From Candidatus Latescibacterota bacterium (GTDB lineage: Bacteria; Latescibacterota; UBA2968; UBA8231), in NCBI GenBank assembly GCA_022826515.1, contig JAJDUT010000030.1, forward strand, positions 1-61,268: 61,268 nucleotides of DNA. The letters are read 5' to 3'. The position numbers and the translations under genes were made by a program. Positions 18,781-28,416 of this stretch are shown piece by piece. Under the pieces are notes generated by a model. That model ran no database searches and had not been told where the DNA came from. It was given only the letters and a program-made list of their open reading frames with translations. Each line of letters starts with the position of its first letter. Position 1 is the stretch's first letter.

Positions 18781-19614
18781 ATGACAACCGCCCAAATATG
18801 GACCCCATTTGAAGCCCCCATCCCCGAGATCCTCGCCCAGTACCCCGAGCCGCTGATGGCTCTAGCGCGCGGCGAGGTGCCGGCCTTCGTGCTGCGCCAG
18901 CACTACAACCCCGCCCATTGCCGGGCGCTGATGCGGCGGTTCTACGAGCGCAGCCTGCTCTACGACCCCCACGAGGTCGGCGACGGCCAAGCGCGTCGCG
19001 TCGATATTGGCACTAGTTTTGGCCACCACCGAGGCGACCGCGAAAAATTCCACGCCCACTCCGCGGCGACGCTGGCGTTGTTCGAGACCCTTTTCGACGG
19101 TTATGACGATCCAGTTCGCATTATGTACGACGCTCTAGCTCAGCTAGCGCCCGGCAAAGAGGTCAAGACCGCGCGCGAGCCGGACGGTCGCCTCTACGGC
19201 CCGGCCATCTTCCGCGTCTATCACCGGGAAACCGGCCACGGCCCGCACTACGATTCCGTCGCCAAGCGCACTCGGGCTTTCGAATACCAGATTTCGCGTT
19301 TCAAGCACCAGTTTGCTGGGGTGCTTTGCTTTCAGAATAGCACCAAAGAAGGTGGTACCGGGGAGCCGTACCTGTACAACTGTCCCTTTCGCCCAGAGCT
19401 AACAGAGCATTTGGGACGCGAGGAATTCGCTGCCTACGTCGCCCGCGAGGGCATCGAGCGCGTCCAAGTCCAGCTCGAACCCGGCGACCTCTACTTTTTC
19501 TTTAGCGAAAACATCCACGAGGTGCCCGCTGTCGTCGGCGATCAGCCCCGGGCGGTGTTGGCCATCTTCTTTGCCATGTCCCCGGACGACGACGAGATCT
19601 ACGTCTGGTCTTAA
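18781..19614 (+). CDS. Putative 2-oxoglutarate/Fe(II)-dependent oxygenase
   Basis: A 277-residue cytosolic protein with a double-stranded beta-helix pattern. The iron triad is a probable His156-x-Asp158 (GHGPHYDSV) and His246 (ENIHEVPAV), with Arg257 (QPRAVLAIF) at the expected 2OG-carboxylate position. The N-terminal part (HYNPAHCRALMRRFYERS) resembles prolyl-4-hydroxylase-type oxygenases that begin with an 'F....C..L' helix. Substrate unknown. The ATG at 18781 gives a natural N-terminus; the frame extends upstream without a supported start. It is convergent with the M28 peptidase and overlaps it by 4 bp. Confidence 0.75.
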   Translation: MTTAQIWTPFEAPIPEILAQYPEPLMALARGEVPAFVLRQHYNPAHCRALMRRFYERSLLYDPHEVGDGQARRVDIGTSFGHHRGDREKFHAHSAATLALFETLFDGYDDPVRIMYDALAQLAPGKEVKTAREPDGRLYGPAIFRVYHRETGHGPHYDSVAKRTRAFEYQISRFKHQFAGVLCFQNSTKEGGTGEPYLYNCPFRPELTEHLGREEFAAYVAREGIERVQVQLEPGDLYFFFSENIHEVPAVVGDQPRAVLAIFFAMSPDDDEIYVWS

Positions 19615-20978
19615 AACACCCGCACTACGGTTCCGCGCTCGGTTGCCAGCCGTTCTTCGACCGCCTCCTTGGTCATCGGATTCTCCGGCCACTCCTCGGG
19701 CGCTACGTGCGACAGCCGCAACAACAGTCGCGCTAGCTGCCCGACGTATTCTTTTAACTCCCGCACGTTGAGCTTGTCGGCGGTGTCGGCTGGCTCGTGG
19801 TGATAGTTGGAATCTGCGTGTCGGCCGCTAAAGCGCCAGCGCCACAGATGCGCCGCGTCAATGCCCTCGCGCAAAAAGGGAAAGTGGTCTGAAGTCGCGT
19901 CGAGCTGGGACATGACGTGACACTTTAGCCCATCGCCCATTGCGTTGAACTGGGCCTGCACCAAGTCGCGCAAATGTCCAAACGCCAGTACTACCCCCTT
20001 GATTGACCCGGTCGATAGCTCGTCGAGGTTAATCGCCAGCCGCGGCTTTGCGACGCAGTGTTGCCGCACGTATTCGATCGATCCTTGGAAGATCTGCTCT
20101 TCGGCGCTGTACGTCGCAAAGCACAGGCTCATCCCTGGCTCGACGCCTAGCGCTGCTTTTAGTCCGGCTAGGACCCGCGCCGTCTCCAGCACTGCAATGG
20201 TGCCCGAGGCATTGTCGTTGCCTCCTGGGGTGCCGTACACCGTGTCGTGGTGCCCGCCCAACATCAGCCGCTCCGCCGGCCACCGCGCCCCGGGAATCGA
20301 GGCGACCACATTGTGCGCCGCTGCTTGGTAAAACCGGCTCTCAACGGTTAGCTTGAGTCGCTTGCCTTCGCTGGCCCACTTCTGCAACAGCGCCCCGTGT
20401 TCCCGCGAGGTCGTCACCGCCGGAATGGGCAACTCGGCGGTCTCTGGCTCGCGCCAATCGCCGCCGTTGTGGTACTCCACCCGCCGCCCGTCTTTTGGAT
20501 CAATCGCCACCAGCGCCACCGCGCCAGCGTCGCATAGCGCTTCGAGCCGCACATTGGGCGGAGAGGGCGCGGTAAAAGGCTCCAGTGCTAGGTGCATTAC
20601 GGCGATGTTCCCTTTGAGCTGGTCGCGCACTCTATCAACTTCGTGCTCTGTGCCATATCCTGCATTGACGATCGGGGCTTCGAGGTCGCATGGTGGACAG
20701 CGGTTGTAGGGCAAGAGGTCAATCTCCATATCCCCCGCCGTTGCCTCTGCCCGTTTGTACGCCCAGGTATTTAGCGCAAACTCCTCCAGTGCTGCATCGG
20801 CCAGTCCCGCCTGTGCAAACTGCTCCCTCAGGTACTCTACCGCTTGGCGCTCCCCCTCCGAAGAAGCCCAGCGCGGCCCGATCTGCTCGCACAACACCTC
20901 TACGTGGTCGCCGATCTGCGAGCCGGTCCAAGCCTCGCCAAAAATCCAGCGGTCGATTTCTCGCCAATTCAGTTCCAT
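19611..20978 (-). CDS. M28 family zinc metallopeptidase with PA-like insert
   Basis: A 455-residue aminopeptidase-type M28 enzyme with a co-catalytic di-zinc centre. Candidate ligands are His243 (GGHHDTV), Asp255 (GGNDNASG), Glu294 with catalytic Glu293 (SAEEQ), Asp319 (INLDE) and His393 (NYHHEPADT). Residues about 100-190 resemble a PA domain inserted before the catalytic core. No signal peptide is visible, so it is probably cytosolic, or is exported by a route I cannot see. AAAGGGA precedes the ATG. It would trim peptides, which fits functionally with the Yej peptide importer, although the two genes are not linked in an operon. Confidence 0.92.
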   Translation of the reverse strand: MELNWREIDRWIFGEAWTGSQIGDHVEVLCEQIGPRWASSEGERQAVEYLREQFAQAGLADAALEEFALNTWAYKRAEATAGDMEIDLLPYNRCPPCDLEAPIVNAGYGTEHEVDRVRDQLKGNIAVMHLALEPFTAPSPPNVRLEALCDAGAVALVAIDPKDGRRVEYHNGGDWREPETAELPIPAVTTSREHGALLQKWASEGKRLKLTVESRFYQAAAHNVVASIPGARWPAERLMLGGHHDTVYGTPGGNDNASGTIAVLETARVLAGLKAALGVEPGMSLCFATYSAEEQIFQGSIEYVRQHCVAKPRLAINLDELSTGSIKGVVLAFGHLRDLVQAQFNAMGDGLKCHVMSQLDATSDHFPFLREGIDAAHLWRWRFSGRHADSNYHHEPADTADKLNVRELKEYVGQLARLLLRLSHVAPEEWPENPMTKEAVEERLATERGTVVRVF

Positions 20979-21121
20979 CGCTTCCCTTTCTCGAAGTTGT
21001 CAAGTGCGTTATGCGTCTTCATTAGGATAGTAAATGTTGTTTCTCGACCAAAGGGGCGTTAGATTCCTCACATACGTACCCTTGAAACTCGGATTTTTCA
21101 CGGTTTTGAAAGGTGCCGCCG

Positions 21122-23710
21122 ATGAATATCCGCACGAAACTCCTCGCGCGCTTTGTGGTGGTCAGTGCCGTGCTTTGGTCGAATGGGGCCGAGGATTTGC
21201 TGGCTCAAGCAGGGCACCGGATCGATCGCAGTGCGAACCAAGTCGTCGTCGGATCTGACCACTGGAACCACTGGGAATTTGCGCCTGGTACCATCCAGAT
21301 TTCTCCACTTGGAGAGGTGCAGCCCAATCGCGTTTACAAGAACACCAACGCCGCACTAGATATCGTCGATTTTCTGCGCTACAATCCCCCAGATTACCTC
21401 TCCAAGAAAGAGCCTGAAGAGATCGTTCTCCTCGACGCCATTCAGGGTGGCTCCAACCGCGCGGGGGTCGTAGCCGCCCTAGATGGCGACTTGACCACGT
21501 ATTGGGAGCCCGATCCGGTCGATGAGAATGTAGATCTGTCGTCTCAGTGGTGGTTTACCGTGGATATGGGCCGCGTTGTCTTCATCAACAAAATCGCGCT
21601 AAAATTCGTCGAGGAGGGAATGGGCGACCCTTTTCTTTTATTTGACGTACTGGTGTCGGACGGACAGAAGCCAGTACAGGCAATCGGCGGGTCGAGTATT
21701 GAGTTCTTTCCAGTGCTACAGACGTTAAAGCCCAACAAAAGCCAGCGAACCTTTGAGGTCGAACTCGACCCCGTAGGGCTCGACCAGCGCCGGGCTGTAG
21801 GGCGCTTTGTCCAAGTGGTTGTGCAGGCCAGCGATTTTGGCCGCGGCCGAGAAGTATCCCCAGAGGAGTACGATCAGCTACCCTCCGAAGACCGAGGGAT
21901 CATCGAATATAGCAAGCGCCAAGCCGACGGGCGGGAAATCGTGGTCAAACGGGAAGTGTACGAGGCCCTCGATCCTCAGCGGCAGGGAACGATACGCTAC
22001 TTTCAGCGCGAGCGGCCCCGGTTGGCTGAACTCGAAGTCTGGGCTCAAGGCGACGACTTGGCCAGTGGGGCTTTGCGGCGCAATGGCTCCATTTCTACTA
22101 CGGTGCCCGGTAGCATCAATCCCCAATTGATGATAGACGGCAATGTAACCAGCGTAGAAGGGCTGTCCCTATTCAACATTGAGAATCGGTTAGAGGACGA
22201 GTTGTTCATTGACTTGGGTTCGTTTTTCTGGATCCACAGCCATAGAATGAGCTTCACGGAGTACGCCCTTGGGAACTATCGATTGGAATTTTCGGACGGT
22301 TCGCGGGAGGTGGGCGGAGGTCTTAAGTGGATCACTGCCGTGCGGCGCGAGCAAGTAAAGCGAGGAGTCGCGGGGGGTCTCAACGTCGATGGCAATGACT
22401 TCGATCCGGTAAAGGGGCGCTTTTTTCGCTTGGTGTTTGAAGTAGAACACGTGCGCCGTCCCAACCGGAGCGCTACTAGGTTGAGCGAGATACAACTTTT
22501 TGGCGAGGGATTTTTGCCAGAGGTACAACTCGAGTCGGACCTGATCCGGTTGGGCGGCAGCCGCAACTTGGTTTCCCTCGAGTGGGACGCTCACACGCCG
22601 CCCGGGACCGAGGTCCAGCTTCAGACCCGCACCGGCGATACCTTGGGCGAGATCTTGCACTACTTCAAAAAGGATGGGACCGAAATCTCCGAAGCGGCCT
22701 ACAACAAACTATTGAGCATTTTTCGCGGCGACACTGTGGCCGAGGAAGTCGCCGGCGCAGACTGGGAGCCGTGGAGTGTGCCCTACGACGATCCGGGAGG
22801 CAGTCCCATTACTTCGCCGTCGCCACGGGAGTTTCTCAAGGTGCGGGCGACGTTGCGCTCGGCCGCACCGGATGTGGCGGCGAGTTTGTCGGGGCTGCGG
22901 CTGAACTTTGCCGAGCCGGTGGCGCGGCGGCTCTTGGGCGAGATAGTGCCCAGTCAGGTGGATCGGCTGGGGGCTGAGGCACCTTTTTCGTTGTATGTGC
23001 GACCCGAGTTTGGCGCAGGGGATGGGGGATTCAACGAGTTGTTGTTGGAAACACCGGCAGGCATGGAGCTGACGTATGACGGGTTGTTGGGGAGCGCGGA
23101 CGGGGAGGATTTTTCACCATTGGCAGCGGAGGTGCTGGCTGCAACGGCGGACCGGGTGCATTTGTCCTTTGCCTCAATGGAGCAGGGGAGCGAAGTAGCG
23201 GTGTTGCGGATAGACTTTGCCGGGCGGCTGTTTTCTCGCGGTGGGCCGCTAAAGGTGCAACTGCGCCAAGGAGAAGACGGGGAGGGGATCTGGCAGCGCG
23301 TCGATCCAGGGGAAGCTGTGGAAACGGTCGGCAGCAATCGGCTATTGGTGGTGGGACAGCCGCAGCGGCGCTCGATTTTTGCGGATTTGGTGGTCGAGCC
23401 AGCGGTATTGACGCCGAATGGGGATGGGGTCAACGACGAGGTGGCGCTGCGCTTTTCAGTGGTTTTGGTGGAGGGCAGTCAGCGGGTTGAGGCGACTATC
23501 TACGATTTGCAGGGACGCTTGGTGCGCCAGTTAGCCGAGCAGCGAGATTTTGCCTCGGGAATTTACGAAATGGGATGGGACGGAAGGAACGAACAGGGAA
23601 CGCTCGTGCCGCCGGGGGTGTACGTAATGCATTTGCGGCTGGATGCCAATACGTCAGGCGCTGAGCTAGGTCAGGGGAAATTGGTGCGCACGCTAGCCGT
23701 GGCCTATTAG
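21122..23710 (+). CDS. Large exported protein with FlgD/CHU_C-like C-terminal domain, paralogue 3 of 5
   Basis: An 862-residue secreted protein. Its signal peptide begins MNIRTKLLARFVVVSAVLW. A discoidin-like domain (AALDGDLTTYWEPD, WWFTVDMGRVVF) follows. Two copies of a Y..L....(R/K)G.I motif are nested in the next region (EEYDQLPSEDRG and EVYEALDPQRQG). A second discoidin-like domain (LMIDGNVTS...LFIDLGSFFW) comes before the module QTRTGD...AAYNKLLSIFRGD...WEPWSVPY...SPSPREFLKV. The end (about 762-862) is VLTPNGDGVND, MGWDGRNEQG and VPPGVYVM, terminating in LAVAY. Start ATG 21122 has AAAGG upstream. It is convergent with a TPR lipoprotein gene, overlapping 4 bp. Function unknown; cell surface inferred. 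Confidence 0.85.
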   Translation: MNIRTKLLARFVVVSAVLWSNGAEDLLAQAGHRIDRSANQVVVGSDHWNHWEFAPGTIQISPLGEVQPNRVYKNTNAALDIVDFLRYNPPDYLSKKEPEEIVLLDAIQGGSNRAGVVAALDGDLTTYWEPDPVDENVDLSSQWWFTVDMGRVVFINKIALKFVEEGMGDPFLLFDVLVSDGQKPVQAIGGSSIEFFPVLQTLKPNKSQRTFEVELDPVGLDQRRAVGRFVQVVVQASDFGRGREVSPEEYDQLPSEDRGIIEYSKRQADGREIVVKREVYEALDPQRQGTIRYFQRERPRLAELEVWAQGDDLASGALRRNGSISTTVPGSINPQLMIDGNVTSVEGLSLFNIENRLEDELFIDLGSFFWIHSHRMSFTEYALGNYRLEFSDGSREVGGGLKWITAVRREQVKRGVAGGLNVDGNDFDPVKGRFFRLVFEVEHVRRPNRSATRLSEIQLFGEGFLPEVQLESDLIRLGGSRNLVSLEWDAHTPPGTEVQLQTRTGDTLGEILHYFKKDGTEISEAAYNKLLSIFRGDTVAEEVAGADWEPWSVPYDDPGGSPITSPSPREFLKVRATLRSAAPDVAASLSGLRLNFAEPVARRLLGEIVPSQVDRLGAEAPFSLYVRPEFGAGDGGFNELLLETPAGMELTYDGLLGSADGEDFSPLAAEVLAATADRVHLSFASMEQGSEVAVLRIDFAGRLFSRGGPLKVQLRQGEDGEGIWQRVDPGEAVETVGSNRLLVVGQPQRRSIFADLVVEPAVLTPNGDGVNDEVALRFSVVLVEGSQRVEATIYDLQGRLVRQLAEQRDFASGIYEMGWDGRNEQGTLVPPGVYVMHLRLDANTSGAELGQGKLVRTLAVAY

Positions 23711-25233
23711 TTCTCGTCTCGTCCTAAAAGCTGCTGACCACGTGCTCGATGCTTTTGACTCTCTTCGAGCAGGCCGAGCGCTTCGCAGGCATCGCCCAAG
23801 TAGAGGTGTCCGCGGCCATCTTCAGGCTCCAATTCGACAAAGCGTTGGTAGGCGGTCCGGGCCGCAGCAAAATCGCCGAGTTGGGCATGGGCTACTCCTA
23901 GATTGAAGTGAGCCTTGGCGTATTGGGGGGCGAGGGCCGTGACTTGGGCAAAAAGTCGCGTGGCTATTTTGAACTGGCGCTGCTGGGCGGCGATCAAACC
24001 GAGCATATAGGGAGGCTCGACGAGGGAAGTGTCGAGTTGGGCCGCCTTGGCGAAGGTTTGGGCCGCCCTTTCGAACGATCCCGACTGATAATGAGCATTG
24101 CCTAGATGCACGTACAGAACGGGATTTTCTGGATCCAACTCGATAGCCCGCTGGAAATACTGGGCCGCCAGTTTGTCCCGGCCTTGCTCGGCGAGGAGGA
24201 GGCCGAGGCCGATGTGGGCGTCTTTGTGATCGGGTTTGATTTCGACCGCGCGACGAAACTCTAATAAAGCTTGATCGGTTTCGCCGACCATCTGGTGCTT
24301 CAATCCCATATTGTAGTGATCCCGCGCCGAGCCGATGGGGAGTGATTTGTGCGTCGGCGGGGAGATTTCGGAGTGCAGACCCCGATGCTGCTGGCGCAGG
24401 CTTTCAGAACGCGCCATTTCCCGCTTGCCCTCTGCGCGGCGGCCCAAGCGGAGATAGACATTGCCGAGGTTGAGACGGAGCTTGGGCGAGTCGGGGTTGA
24501 GCTCGGTGGCTTTGAGTAGCGCCTGCAAAGCCGCCTCATTATCGCCCATATCGCGATGAGCTAGCCCCAAGAGAAAGTGTGCTTCGGCGTCCTGCGGGTC
24601 GAAGCGCACCGCTTTTTTGAAGGCTCCAGCCGCCTTGGGTGGAAACCCCTTTTCCCGCTGGATTTTGCCCAATTTCTTGTAGGCTGGTGCCAAGGTGGAA
24701 TCCGCCTCCAAGGCCGCGGTGTACGCTGCTTGGGCTTGATCTACTTCTTTGCGATAGCCGTGCAATAAGCCCAAGTTGTAGTACGCTGTTGCTCGGCGGG
24801 GATTGAGCGCGGTCGCTTGCTCAAAGGCGGCCCGCGCTGCTTCGACATCGCGGTGCTGGTTTTGGCTGTACGCTCTGGAGGTGTAGCGGGCTGTGTGGAT
24901 GATGCCGAGGACTTCGTATAACTCGGAGCGCGTCTGGTCTTTTTTGGGGGCTAGTTCAATCGCGTGTTCGATCGCGCGCAGGGCTTGGGGGAATTTGCTC
25001 AATGCTAGGTAGGAGCGGGCGAGATAGTGGTGAACCTCGTAATCGTCGGCGCGTGAGGCCAGTGCCTTGTGCAAGGCGACGATGGCTTCGCTGTAGCGCT
25101 CCTGAGCAAAGGCGTGCATCCCGGCACTGACCAAGGGGTCTCGCTCCTTGGGGCCACAGGCGCAGATGAGGAGACAAAAGGCGGCCCCAAGCCAAGCCAA
25201 GCCCTTTTTGCAGGGCAGGTGAACGCGGGTCAT
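23707..25233 (-). CDS. TPR-repeat lipoprotein
   Basis: A 508-residue protein with a lipoprotein signal (MTRVHLPCKKGLAWLGAAFCLLICACGP; lipid-anchor Cys near residue 26). About ten tetratricopeptide repeats follow, with the usual W/L-G-Y-A-F-A-P pattern (for example AYYNLGLLHGYRKEVDQAQ and AHIGLGLLLAEQGRDKLAA). It would be a periplasm- or surface-facing scaffold for protein-protein contacts. The start was placed at 25233 because the signal begins there; the frame is open further upstream. It is transcribed divergently from a CRTAC1 gene, 89 bp apart, a pairing seen again at 53.7-58.4 kb. It probably acts with that partner in the envelope. Confidence 0.88.
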   Translation of the reverse strand: MTRVHLPCKKGLAWLGAAFCLLICACGPKERDPLVSAGMHAFAQERYSEAIVALHKALASRADDYEVHHYLARSYLALSKFPQALRAIEHAIELAPKKDQTRSELYEVLGIIHTARYTSRAYSQNQHRDVEAARAAFEQATALNPRRATAYYNLGLLHGYRKEVDQAQAAYTAALEADSTLAPAYKKLGKIQREKGFPPKAAGAFKKAVRFDPQDAEAHFLLGLAHRDMGDNEAALQALLKATELNPDSPKLRLNLGNVYLRLGRRAEGKREMARSESLRQQHRGLHSEISPPTHKSLPIGSARDHYNMGLKHQMVGETDQALLEFRRAVEIKPDHKDAHIGLGLLLAEQGRDKLAAQYFQRAIELDPENPVLYVHLGNAHYQSGSFERAAQTFAKAAQLDTSLVEPPYMLGLIAAQQRQFKIATRLFAQVTALAPQYAKAHFNLGVAHAQLGDFAAARTAYQRFVELEPEDGRGHLYLGDACEALGLLEESQKHRARGQQLLGRDEN

Positions 25234-25322
25234 TGGTGCCTGTTTTTTAGGTGCATTTGCACGAGGGTCCCGGTTTGTCGATGCGGTTAGATTGCCGGTC
25301 AAAGTAACCGAGCAATTAGTAT

Positions 25323-26942
25323 ATGAGAAGATACGCACTATTGTCCATCTTGTGCGCTTGTGTCGCCGCGGTAGAGGCACAGGTGCGCTACCGGGAAGTC
25401 GCCCAAGAAGCCGGGATTGACTTCGAGCACTACAACGGCGCTCAAGGCGAATACTACTATGTCGAGACCTTTGGGGCAGGCGCGGCGTTTTTTGACGCCG
25501 ATGGGGACGGCTGGCAGGACCTCTACCTGATCAATGGTGCCCATCTCTCGGGACCTCTTCCCTCGACCCCGCCCATCAATCGCCTCTATCGCAATGCTGG
25601 CGATGGGACTTTTGCCGATCTCAGTGTCGCGTCTGGAGCTGACGACCGGGGCTACGGCATGGGATGTACGGCGGGCGATTTCGACAACGATGGGGATCAA
25701 GATCTCTACGCGACCAATTTCGGCCCCAATGTGCTGTTGAGCAATGATGGTGAGGGGCGCTTTGCGGACGTTACCCAAAGAGCTGGCGTGGGCGACGGGC
25801 GCTGGGGCACCAGCACCGGGTTTTTGGATTTCGACAACGATGGGGATTTGGACCTTTTTGTGGCCAATTATGTGCATTTCAGCTTGCAGGGCAATATCCA
25901 ATGCCAGCGGGGGGCGATTCGCTTTTACTGCGAGCCAAGCACGTACGCACCCATTGGGGATGTGCTCTATCGCAACGAGGGAAGGCGCTTTGTCGATGTG
26001 ACCAAGAGGATGGGCATCCGTGCGGTGGGCCGGGGACTGGGCGTGGCCTTTGCAGACAGCGATTTGGACGGCGATACGGATATTTACGTGGCCAACGACG
26101 GCACGCCGAATTTTCTCTACGAAAACCAAGGGAGGCGCTTTGTCGAGATCGGCCTGCGAGCCGGGGTGCAATACAATGAAGATGGGCACGCCGAAGCCGG
26201 TATGGGGGTGGACTTCGGCGATTTCGACAACGACGGATACGCCGATCTTTTCGTGACCAATTACTCGCGCGAGACCAACACCCTCTACTGGAACGATGGC
26301 CGGGGGCGCTTTGCCGATTTTACCGCCCACTTCGGCTTGGGGGCACCCAGCTATCTGCCCTTGGGGTTCGGGACCAAATTTATGGACTACGACAACGACG
26401 GCGACCTCGATTTATATGTCGGCAATGGGCACGTGGTGGATAATATCGACCAACTCGACGCCGACCTTTGCTACGCCCAGCCCGACCTTATGCTGCGCAA
26501 CCAAGGCGGTGCCCACTTTGAGGAGGTCTCCGACCTGTTGGGCACCGACTTTGTCGCTGAGAGCGTGGTTCGCGGCGCGGCAGCGGCCGATTGGGACAAC
26601 GACGGCGATCTGGATTTGCTGGCGACCACTGTGGCCGGGCGGCCTCGTCTGTTGCGCAACGACGGGGGCAATCGCCAGCACTGGATCGAACTCCTCTTGG
26701 TAGGTGCTGATCAGCGGGATGCGCTGGGTGCCCGCGTCACCGTTACCGCCGGTGGTGCGCGTCAGGTTCGGGAGCGCCAGTCTGGGGGAAGCTATCTATC
26801 CAGCCACGATCCCCGCCTCCATTTTGGCCTCGGTCGGGCGACAAAGGCGGATATCGCGATTCGCTGGCCCGACGGCCAAGTCCAGACGTTGGCCGCTGTT
26901 GACGCCAATCAGATTATACGGGTAGTCCAACCTACTCGCTGA
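25323..26942 (+). CDS. CRTAC1 family protein (FG-GAP/VCBS repeats plus ASPIC/UnbV domain)
   Basis: A 539-residue secreted beta-propeller-like protein. A short signal peptide is followed by FEHYNGAQGEYYYVETFG and at least six FG-GAP/VCBS repeats, each with a Ca2+-binding DxDxDG or D.DNDGD loop (for example DFDNDGDQDLYATNFG). The C-terminal ASPIC/UnbV domain is at about residues 455-535 (QSGGSYLSSHDPRLHFGLG, then IRWPDGQVQTL). Such proteins are common in the envelopes of planctomycetes, acidobacteria and candidate phyla; molecular function is unproved. It is very similar to the C-terminal two-thirds of the protein at 53669-56278. A lipoprotein-like LRR gene starts 37 nt downstream. Confidence 0.92.
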   Translation: MRRYALLSILCACVAAVEAQVRYREVAQEAGIDFEHYNGAQGEYYYVETFGAGAAFFDADGDGWQDLYLINGAHLSGPLPSTPPINRLYRNAGDGTFADLSVASGADDRGYGMGCTAGDFDNDGDQDLYATNFGPNVLLSNDGEGRFADVTQRAGVGDGRWGTSTGFLDFDNDGDLDLFVANYVHFSLQGNIQCQRGAIRFYCEPSTYAPIGDVLYRNEGRRFVDVTKRMGIRAVGRGLGVAFADSDLDGDTDIYVANDGTPNFLYENQGRRFVEIGLRAGVQYNEDGHAEAGMGVDFGDFDNDGYADLFVTNYSRETNTLYWNDGRGRFADFTAHFGLGAPSYLPLGFGTKFMDYDNDGDLDLYVGNGHVVDNIDQLDADLCYAQPDLMLRNQGGAHFEEVSDLLGTDFVAESVVRGAAAADWDNDGDLDLLATTVAGRPRLLRNDGGNRQHWIELLLVGADQRDALGARVTVTAGGARQVRERQSGGSYLSSHDPRLHFGLGRATKADIAIRWPDGQVQTLAAVDANQIIRVVQPTR

Positions 26943-26979
26943 CGTGTTGACTAGGGGAATTTTAGCCCGAGAACCCACA

Positions 26980-28326
26980 ATGGATCATAGAGCCTTGGTT
27001 GCACTGCTGATTGGGGTGTTGTGTTGGAGTGTTGGCCCGGCACAAGCGGCTGAGTCGAACAAATCAGCAGAAGGGTTGGTCATCGATTCGGCAGCCGACC
27101 TCCGCGCTTTGACAAGCCGGTCTGTCGAAGGGCATTTGCTCGTGCAGAGCGACCAACTGAAAACGCTGCATGGGCTAGAGCGGCTCGAATATATAGGAGG
27201 TGATCTGAGCATTGAGCATTGTGATTCGTTGCAAAGTTTGGCGGGCCTAAATCACGTAAAGCGGATTGGAGGCAGTCTGAGAATCCGGCGCAATCCCCAA
27301 CTCGTGGATTTGGAGGGATTGCGGTCGCTGGAGGAGTTGGGGGGTAGCTTAATCATCGAGCGCAACGATGCCTTGGTCGGCCTGAAGGGGTTGCGTCGAA
27401 TTAGTCGCGTGGGTGGGTCGCTCAGGATTCAATTCAATCGCCGCCTCGCCCGCATGGAGGGGCTGGAGCGATTGGAGGCGATAGAGGGACAGGTCCTCGT
27501 CGTCGGCAATGGATCGCTAGAAAGTCTGGTGGGGTTGGAGGGAATCAAGCGCCTAAAGGGCGGGCTGGCCATAGAGCGCAATCGGGCGTTGCAAGCGTTG
27601 GGAGGACTACGGCGGCTGGAGGACGTGGGCGGTTTTTTGCGGATCAAGAGAAATAGAGCCTTGGTCGAGCTAGCGGGCCTAGAACAACTCGAGCGCGTCG
27701 CTGGGAATGTATTGGTCATCGGCAACGCCCGGCTGGAGCGCTTGACGGGTTTGGGTAGCTTGAGTCAGATCGGGGGTAGCCTGCGAGTCGAGAAAAACGA
27801 TGCGCTGGTATCGTTGGCGGGCTTGGCCAAGTGCGAGAGCATCGGCGGAGATTTGCTGATTCAGGCCAATGGCGTCCTGCCCGATCTCGAAGGCTTGGCC
27901 GGCTTGGCTCGCATTGAGGGACTTCTCCTGATCATCGACAACAGCGCGCTGCAAAGTCTGGCAGGTCTGCGCCGTCTGGACTACATCGGCGGCGATTTGC
28001 TGATCGTCGATAATGGCGCACTGCTCAGTGTGGAAGGGCTACACCGCCTAAGCCGGATACAAGGGACCGTGTCCATCTTCGGCAACAATGCCCTGACTGA
28101 GCTGGTTGGGCTGCGCGAACTCAGGACTATTGAAGGCCATTTATTCATCCAATTTAACGAGAAATTGCAGAGTGTAGCCGGCTTGGCAACACTCGAAAGA
28201 GTAGGCGGTCGGCTGGCGATTCGGGCCAATAGAAACCTGCCGAGTCGCGCGGCTCAGACCTTGGCGGAGCGGTTGATCGCCGGTGGGTTTACGGGCGAGA
28301 TCCAGATTGAAGCCAACCAACCGTAG
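26980..28326 (+). CDS. Exported protein with about sixteen 24-residue L-domain/LRR-like repeats
   Basis: A 448-residue protein. A signal peptide (MDHRALVALLIGVLCWSVGPAQA) is followed by near-perfect tandem repeats of about 24 residues with the pattern L.GL..L..IGG.L.I..N..L (for example GGDLLIVDNGALLSVEGL). The period and the alternation of 'GL..L' with 'I.GNL.I..N' match receptor-L-domain and right-handed solenoid LRR-like proteins, so a long rod-like binding solenoid is expected. The start at ATG 26980 gives the signal peptide; the upstream TTG has no support. It sits between a CRTAC1 gene and paralogue 4 of the FlgD-like family. A shorter relative is at 41199-42227. Confidence 0.85.
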   Translation: MDHRALVALLIGVLCWSVGPAQAAESNKSAEGLVIDSAADLRALTSRSVEGHLLVQSDQLKTLHGLERLEYIGGDLSIEHCDSLQSLAGLNHVKRIGGSLRIRRNPQLVDLEGLRSLEELGGSLIIERNDALVGLKGLRRISRVGGSLRIQFNRRLARMEGLERLEAIEGQVLVVGNGSLESLVGLEGIKRLKGGLAIERNRALQALGGLRRLEDVGGFLRIKRNRALVELAGLEQLERVAGNVLVIGNARLERLTGLGSLSQIGGSLRVEKNDALVSLAGLAKCESIGGDLLIQANGVLPDLEGLAGLARIEGLLLIIDNSALQSLAGLRRLDYIGGDLLIVDNGALLSVEGLHRLSRIQGTVSIFGNNALTELVGLRELRTIEGHLFIQFNEKLQSVAGLATLERVGGRLAIRANRNLPSRAAQTLAERLIAGGFTGEIQIEANQP

Positions 28327-28416
28327 CGGCTATACGTTGCCGGATTTTGGTTGCTGTGTCTTCTCGTATTTTATACAGTTAGTTGCCTTAGACCAGAGAA
28401 GCCGAGTCAGACAAAT

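Noticed and set aside
25338..26330. 330-codon minus-strand frame opposite the CRTAC1 gene
   Set aside because: It mirrors the repeated D.DNDGD codons of the real gene, giving a false repetitive valine/isoleucine-rich protein.
26980..28326. DNA tandem repeat array or CRISPR
   Set aside because: The periodicity is at the protein level (24 residues) with diverged codons; there are no identical direct repeats with unique spacers.
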